A stretch of 35,379 bases of DNA from Bacteriovoracaceae bacterium UBA4573 (lineage in GTDB: Bacteria > Bdellovibrionota > UBA1018 > UBA923). Positions 31,277 through 35,379 of this stretch are shown here, piece after piece. The notes under the pieces were generated by a model. It saw only the letters and a program-made list of their open reading frames with translations. It searched no databases and was not told the DNA's origin. The position numbers and the translations under genes were made by a program. The stretch spans positions 1 to 35,379 of the forward strand of contig DGKJ01000040.1 in NCBI GenBank assembly GCA_002387735.1, given 5' to 3'. Every line of letters begins with the position of its first letter. The first letter of the stretch is position 1.

Positions 31277-33586
31277 TTAAAACTGCACTTGAATTCCGCC
31301 TCCGATACTATCGTTGGTGATCATAGCTCCTACAGCCCATGCCCAAGCTGGTGAATACATCAACGTCACTTCAAACTCCGCAGCGTGGTCACCTTTTTGG
31401 TTTGGCCTCCAGCTAAAATCTACATCTGAAAAAATTGTTTTGGCCCATTGGAATCGTTTTTCCAGATCTAGCCGAATTCGTCCGCTATGATTCACTAACA
31501 AATTACTCTCGATCAGCAGCGGAAGCCTATATCCGACTCCCAGCGCGGCTCGCACTTCGCGACCAAAACTTGTAGCACCGCCGATTAGATTTAAATTCGA
31601 ATCTATCCAACGACGATAAAACAAATCGCCCTCGTAGTCCCAGCGTTCGCCAAACGAAAAGTTTTTGCCAGCTACATTGGCCGTTTCCACTCTGAGTTCA
31701 ACTTGATTCCAGGTTTGCGATCCTCGAAAGTAAGCCTGACCATGATTCGATGCGGCCTCGAGCATTCCGTAAAAGTACCAATGGTCATGCAAGTGCGGGT
31801 CGTGTTTCTGCCAGTGAAGCATCTCTTTTTTTGGCTTAAACGAGGAATACTTTATTACGCGCGCCATGCCAGTTTTGAGATGGTAAAGATTGTGACAATG
31901 CAACATCCACTCGCCGGGTTCGTCTGCTAAAAACTCAATGGTCCGAGTCGAATGAGGAGCAACGTCAACCGTGTGTTTGAGCGGAGCTCTTTCACCCTGC
32001 GCACCCAACACTCGAAAAAAGTGCCCATGCAAATGCATCGGGTGGTGCATCATCGTTTGATTTTCAAACGTAAATCTCACCACGTCACCTTCGTTGATTT
32101 CGACAGTACGATCTTGATGTATTGCCTTGCCGTTTAAATGCCACACATAACGTTCCATATCGCCACCCAAAACAAATTTTACATTGTGGACTTTCGCATT
32201 TTTTGCAAACGACGTTTTGGTTGGAGATTTTAAATTGTCGACAGTGAGAGTCGAAACGACGTCAGACTCACCTTCGTCAGGCTTACCTTGGCCGTGGTGG
32301 CCTTGGCCGTGGTGGGCTTGCCCGTGGTTGGCGTGGGAGTCGTCAGGCTCACCTTGGCCGTGGTGGCCTTGGCCGTGATGGGCTTGGCCGTGGTGGGCTT
32401 GCCCGTGGGTGGCGTGGGAGTCGTCAGGCTTTCCTTGGCCGTGATGGGCGTGGGAGTCGTCAGGCTCACCTTGGCCGTGTTGGGCTTGGCCGTGGTTGGC
32501 GTGGGAATCGTCAGGCTCACCTTGGCCGTGGTTGGCTTGGCCGTGGTTGGCGTGGGCGGAGTGATCCATGGATTCATAAAGTGGCGGTTTTGGTTTTATG
32601 GGCGCGAATTCTTTTTTTCCAGATCCAATCCATGTAGACGCTGTACCGGTACCATCTTGCGCAGTGATTTTAAGTTCGTACTTTTTTGAGTCCGGTAACT
32701 TAAAAAGTAAATCGTAAGTTTCGGCCATTCCGATCAGAATTTCTCGCGCTCGTATCGGAGCAACGTCGATTCCATCGGCTGAGATGACTTTCATATTCTG
32801 ATTTCCCAGTGCTATATGAAAATACGTCGAAGCCGCGGCGTTGATAATTCGTAGCCTTATGCTCTCTCCCGCTTTGGCCTCTAATAAATCACTCTCGCGT
32901 TTGCCGTTGATCAGAAAGGCATCGTATCCTACGTCGGAATAGTCCATGCCACCCATTCGCGTCCATTCGTTATGCAGAAACGTACCTAGCGCTCCTTCAC
33001 TAATCGCACCAATCCAGGATCGCATGGTATTTTTCTTATGGAGATAATAATCCCCATCTTTTCGAAGGTTTTTTAATATCGTAAGTGCGTCTTCGTCAGA
33101 CCAGTCACTCAAAACTACGACGCGGTCATAATTCGTCGAATACTTTTTCTTTTTCGGATGAATCACGAAAGCGCCGTATAACCCTTTTTGTTCCTGAACA
33201 TTGGTATGCGAGTGGTACCAATACGTACCGTGCTGCCGAATTTTGAAACGAAAGGTGAATGAATCTCCACTAAAAATCGGCGGCGTCGTGACATACGGCA
33301 CACCGTCCATTTCCGAGGGCAATAATATTCCGTGCCAGTGAATCGAAAGCTCTTCACCCGGAATATTATTTCGAACCACAATCTCTGCCTCGTCACCCTC
33401 AGTGAACTCTAGAATCGGAGCCGGGATTTTTCCATTTAACATGAGTGCAAAATCCACTGGCCCGCGACCACTTAGGTCAACCGAACCTCGAGTCGCAGTC
33501 AGTTCGTAGCGCACTGTTTTGGCGTGCGCCGACCCTACCAAACTCAACAGCAACCCTAAGCCTAGTATCAAGTTTCGTGCTCTCAT
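31277..33586 (-). CDS. Multicopper oxidase with His-rich repeat tract and CopB-like C-terminal domain (CopA-CopB fusion)
   Basis: 769 residues; signal peptide 1-22 (LILGLGLLLSLVGSAHA). Copper-site motifs of a CopA/PcoA-type oxidase are present: SIHWHGILLP (H83, H85), TYWYHSHTNVQ (H125, H127), HHPMHLHGHFF (H515-H522) and MLHCHNLYHLKTGM (H563, C564, H565, H569, M574). The enzyme would oxidise periplasmic Cu(I). Residues 341-437 are a histidine-rich repeat tract in the place where CopA proteins carry Met-rich motifs. Residues about 600-769 go beyond the normal oxidase end. They contain WDYEGDLFYRRWID, GVGYRLPLLIESNLLVNHSG and a terminal Phe (IQVQF), resembling CopB/PcoB outer-membrane barrels. 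The start overlaps the stop of the upstream Cu-ATPase gene as ATGA, so the two are translationally coupled. Confidence 0.9.
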   Translation of the reverse strand: MRARNLILGLGLLLSLVGSAHAKTVRYELTATRGSVDLSGRGPVDFALMLNGKIPAPILEFTEGDEAEIVVRNNIPGEELSIHWHGILLPSEMDGVPYVTTPPIFSGDSFTFRFKIRQHGTYWYHSHTNVQEQKGLYGAFVIHPKKKKYSTNYDRVVVLSDWSDEDALTILKNLRKDGDYYLHKKNTMRSWIGAISEGALGTFLHNEWTRMGGMDYSDVGYDAFLINGKRESDLLEAKAGESIRLRIINAAASTYFHIALGNQNMKVISADGIDVAPIRAREILIGMAETYDLLFKLPDSKKYELKITAQDGTGTASTWIGSGKKEFAPIKPKPPLYESMDHSAHANHGQANHGQGEPDDSHANHGQAQHGQGEPDDSHAHHGQGKPDDSHATHGQAHHGQAHHGQGHHGQGEPDDSHANHGQAHHGQGHHGQGKPDEGESDVVSTLTVDNLKSPTKTSFAKNAKVHNVKFVLGGDMERYVWHLNGKAIHQDRTVEINEGDVVRFTFENQTMMHHPMHLHGHFFRVLGAQGERAPLKHTVDVAPHSTRTIEFLADEPGEWMLHCHNLYHLKTGMARVIKYSSFKPKKEMLHWQKHDPHLHDHWYFYGMLEAASNHGQAYFRGSQTWNQVELRVETANVAGKNFSFGERWDYEGDLFYRRWIDSNLNLIGGATSFGREVRAALGVGYRLPLLIESNLLVNHSGRIRLDLEKRFQWAKTIFSDVDFSWRPNQKGDHAAEFEVTLMYSPAWAWAVGAMITNDSIGGGIQVQF
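32276..32566 (-). repeat. In-frame His-Gly-Gln repeat tract of the copper oxidase
   Basis: About 290 bases encode 12 copies of HGQ in two kinds of unit: 5-residue ANHGQ/AHHGQ/GHHGQ, and 12-residue G(E/K)PDDSHAxHGQ occurring four times plus a partial GKPDE. The DNA units (about 15 and 36 bases) are nearly identical and lack stop codons in other frames too. Expansion and contraction by slippage are likely. Confidence 0.92.
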
Positions 33587-35379
33587 AACTTCACCTTTCG
33601 CAGACGTAATGCATTGGCAATGACTGAAACTGAACTGAGACTCATTGCTGCACTTGCTAACATTGGACTCAGCAGTACACCGAAAAATGGAAACAGAACT
33701 CCGGCAGCTACTGGAACTCCCAGCACATTGTAGATAAAGGCAAAAAACAGATTCTGGCGAATATTGCGCAACATCGCACGACTAAGCCTAAGCGCCTTCA
33801 CTACTCCGCGTAGATCTCCGTTGATCAGTGTAATTCCTGCACTTTGCATCGCAACGTCGGTACCTGTTCCCATGGCAATGCCAACGTCAGCTTGAGCCAA
33901 AGCAGGAGCGTCGTTTATGCCGTCTCCAGCCATTGCTACTCGCTGCCCACTCGCCTGCAAACTTCGAATGATTTCAAGTTTGCCATCTGGCAACACGCCC
34001 GCGTGTACATCGACGATGCCTAAACGATTTGCCACCGCTTTGGCCGTATCAGGATGGTCACCTGTTACCATGACAATCCGCAATCCGTATTCGCGAAGAG
34101 CCGTCAAGGCTTCGGGGGTCGTATTCTTAATCAAATCGCCCACCCCAAAGATCGCCGCCGGTTGCCCAGCGATCGCAAGTAACAAAACCGTTAGACCCTC
34201 TGCTCGCATACCTTGTGCCGCATCGGCCATTCCCTCTGCTATACTTCCCAGCAGCGCCTGATTTCCGAGTAAAATGTCTTTACCATCAACGTTTGCACTA
34301 ACACCCATCCCGGGTATGGTCTTGAAATTTTGTACGGATCTCGCGCCAATCGCCCCTCTTTTTTTAGCGCCTGCCAAAACGGCAGCCGCCAACGGGTGCT
34401 CACTAGAGCGCTCTACTGCAGCAGCTATTTCTAAAACATCAAGTTCCGTAAACCCCGCGAACGTACGAATTTGCGCCAGCGTGGGTTTACCCTCGGTTAA
34501 AGTGCCCGTCTTATCGACTACCAAGGTATTCACTTTTTCTAGTGCTTCAACGGCCTGTGCATTCCGCACCAATACTCCGGCCTGAGCTCCACGACCAGTC
34601 GCCACCATGACCGACATTGGCGTTGCCAAACCAAGCGCGCAGGGACACGCGATGATCAATACAGCTACGGCATTTATTAATCCGTAAACATATGCGGGCT
34701 CTGGCCCCCACACCGCCCAAACGACCGCAGTAGCAGCCGCACTCACAATTACCGCCGGAACAAACCAAGCCGAAACCGCGTCGGCAAGACTTTGAATATT
34801 AGCTCGGCTCCGCTGCGCTTCGTTCACCAATCGCACAATCTTTGAAAGCAGCGTTTCAGAACCCACACTAGTGGCGCGAAAAACCAGCGTTCCACTTTGG
34901 TTAGTGGTTCCCGCCTTCAAGTTGGTGCCTTTTAGTTTTTCTACCGGGAGGGGCTCACCAGTAAGCATTGACTCATCTACTGTGCTATGGCCATCGACCA
35001 CCTCACCATCTACTGGTACCTGCTCTCCTGGTCGAACGCGCAAAAGATCCCCTGGTTTCACTTCGTTTATATCGACGTCAAATTCTTCGCCGTTAGCAGC
35101 AATGACTCGCGCGGAATTAGGAGCCAATTTTAACAACGAAAGTATCGCGGCACTCGTTCTTCCGCGAGCCCGAAGTTCTAACACTTGGCCCAATAGCACT
35201 AAAGCTACGATGACGGCTGAAGCCTCAAAATACACTCCGACGCGACCGCCGTGCCCTCGAAAAGAGGCCGGAAACAGATCAGGAAATATCGTGGCGAAAA
35301 CACTAAACCCAAACGCTACGCCAGTTCCTAGCGCAATTAGTGTGAACATATTTAGGTTGCCGGTACGTACCGAGTACCA
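33583..35379 (-). CDS. copA: Cu(+)-exporting P1B-type ATPase (CopA), 5' end outside window
   Basis: The frame is open to the window edge at 35379. It already reads WYSVRTGNLN before the internal Met at 35349, so the true start and any N-terminal metal-binding domains lie outside. The visible 598 residues hold all core motifs: MLTGEPLPVEK (actuator), IIACPCALGLATP (CPC transmembrane metal site), VVDKTGTLTEGKP (phosphorylated Asp), SSEHPLAAAV (His-Pro of the N-domain) and MAGDGINDAPALAQADVGIAMG. The last helix has AMSLSSVSVIANALRL, the MxxSS copper signature. The enzyme pumps Cu(I) out of the cytoplasm. Its stop overlaps the start of the multicopper oxidase gene, forming an export-plus-oxidation operon. 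Confidence 0.95.
   Translation of the reverse strand, partial: WYSVRTGNLNMFTLIALGTGVAFGFSVFATIFPDLFPASFRGHGGRVGVYFEASAVIVALVLLGQVLELRARGRTSAAILSLLKLAPNSARVIAANGEEFDVDINEVKPGDLLRVRPGEQVPVDGEVVDGHSTVDESMLTGEPLPVEKLKGTNLKAGTTNQSGTLVFRATSVGSETLLSKIVRLVNEAQRSRANIQSLADAVSAWFVPAVIVSAAATAVVWAVWGPEPAYVYGLINAVAVLIIACPCALGLATPMSVMVATGRGAQAGVLVRNAQAVEALEKVNTLVVDKTGTLTEGKPTLAQIRTFAGFTELDVLEIAAAVERSSEHPLAAAVLAGAKKRGAIGARSVQNFKTIPGMGVSANVDGKDILLGNQALLGSIAEGMADAAQGMRAEGLTVLLLAIAGQPAAIFGVGDLIKNTTPEALTALREYGLRIVMVTGDHPDTAKAVANRLGIVDVHAGVLPDGKLEIIRSLQASGQRVAMAGDGINDAPALAQADVGIAMGTGTDVAMQSAGITLINGDLRGVVKALRLSRAMLRNIRQNLFFAFIYNVLGVPVAAGVLFPFFGVLLSPMLASAAMSLSSVSVIANALRLRKVKL

Noticed and set aside
32276..32566. 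CRISPR-like array
   Set aside because: The repeats are in-frame protein-coding units without unique spacers and lie inside a gene with conserved domains on both sides.
32230..32689. Long open frames on both strands across the His-rich repeat
   Set aside because: They arise because the repeated unit lacks stops in other frames. They give Thr/Pro- or Val-rich low-complexity products with no ribosome binding site, whereas the copper oxidase frame has clear family motifs.

Overview
The window is a gene-dense stretch of a Gram-negative bacterial chromosome. Evidence for Gram-negative: several Sec signal peptides, a lipoprotein-like signal, an outer-membrane-type C-terminus and an Orn-type oligoribonuclease. 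The mix of many small secreted proteins of unknown family, a SWIB protein with a lysine-rich tail, polyphosphate enzymes and GTG/TTG starts resembles Bdellovibrionota/Oligoflexia-type genomes. That placement is inference, since no rRNA or marker tree is available here. I see no tRNA, rRNA, CRISPR array, insertion sequence, integrase or phage gene. It reads as ordinary chromosome with local oddities.

Layout. 1-5,500: the start of a FecR-like protein cut by the edge; a ZIP metal transporter with a candidate Zur-like operator; a THUMP-type RNA methyltransferase carrying an unusual low-complexity insert; a secreted metallopeptidase; oligoribonuclease and exonuclease III as an overlapping pair; a dCMP deaminase; and a two-helix membrane protein. 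5,500-7,800: two secreted unknown proteins with similar basic/serine tails, three Rho-independent terminators, and a SWIB protein. 7,800-11,500: a YegS/diacylglycerol-kinase-like lipid kinase, an MnmC-like methyltransferase, a dihydrodipicolinate-reductase-like dehydrogenase and a HAD phosphatase, with two closely spaced divergent gene pairs. 11,500-21,000: a 1,135-residue exported protein of unknown family, a YgiQ radical-SAM protein, a glycine-rich membrane protein, a DUF362 protein and a secreted alpha/beta hydrolase. 21,000-23,100: an exported metallophosphoesterase, an EVE-domain gene broken by a frameshift, and an Hsp20 gene with a sigma-32-like promoter and a strong terminator.

23,150-28,100 is a polyphosphate block. 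A CBS-pair/receiver-like fusion overlaps a Ppx/GppA phosphatase gene on the plus strand. It meets, end to end, a minus-strand ppk1-sixA-like pair (polyphosphate kinase and a histidine phosphatase). Synthesis, degradation and a probable nucleotide-sensing subunit thus sit together. 28,100-31,260: a polytopic GT-C-like membrane protein, a DUF2892 protein, an OsmC-family protein and a secreted unknown protein.

31,277-35,379 is a copper-resistance operon on the minus strand. A Cu(+)-exporting P-type ATPase (5' end outside the window) overlaps by ATGA a multicopper oxidase. That oxidase has a His-Gly-Gln repeat tract in place of the usual Met-rich segment, and a C-terminal extension resembling the outer-membrane protein CopB/PcoB. 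It appears to be a CopA-CopB fusion with a histidine-rich linker, and is the most unusual protein in the window.
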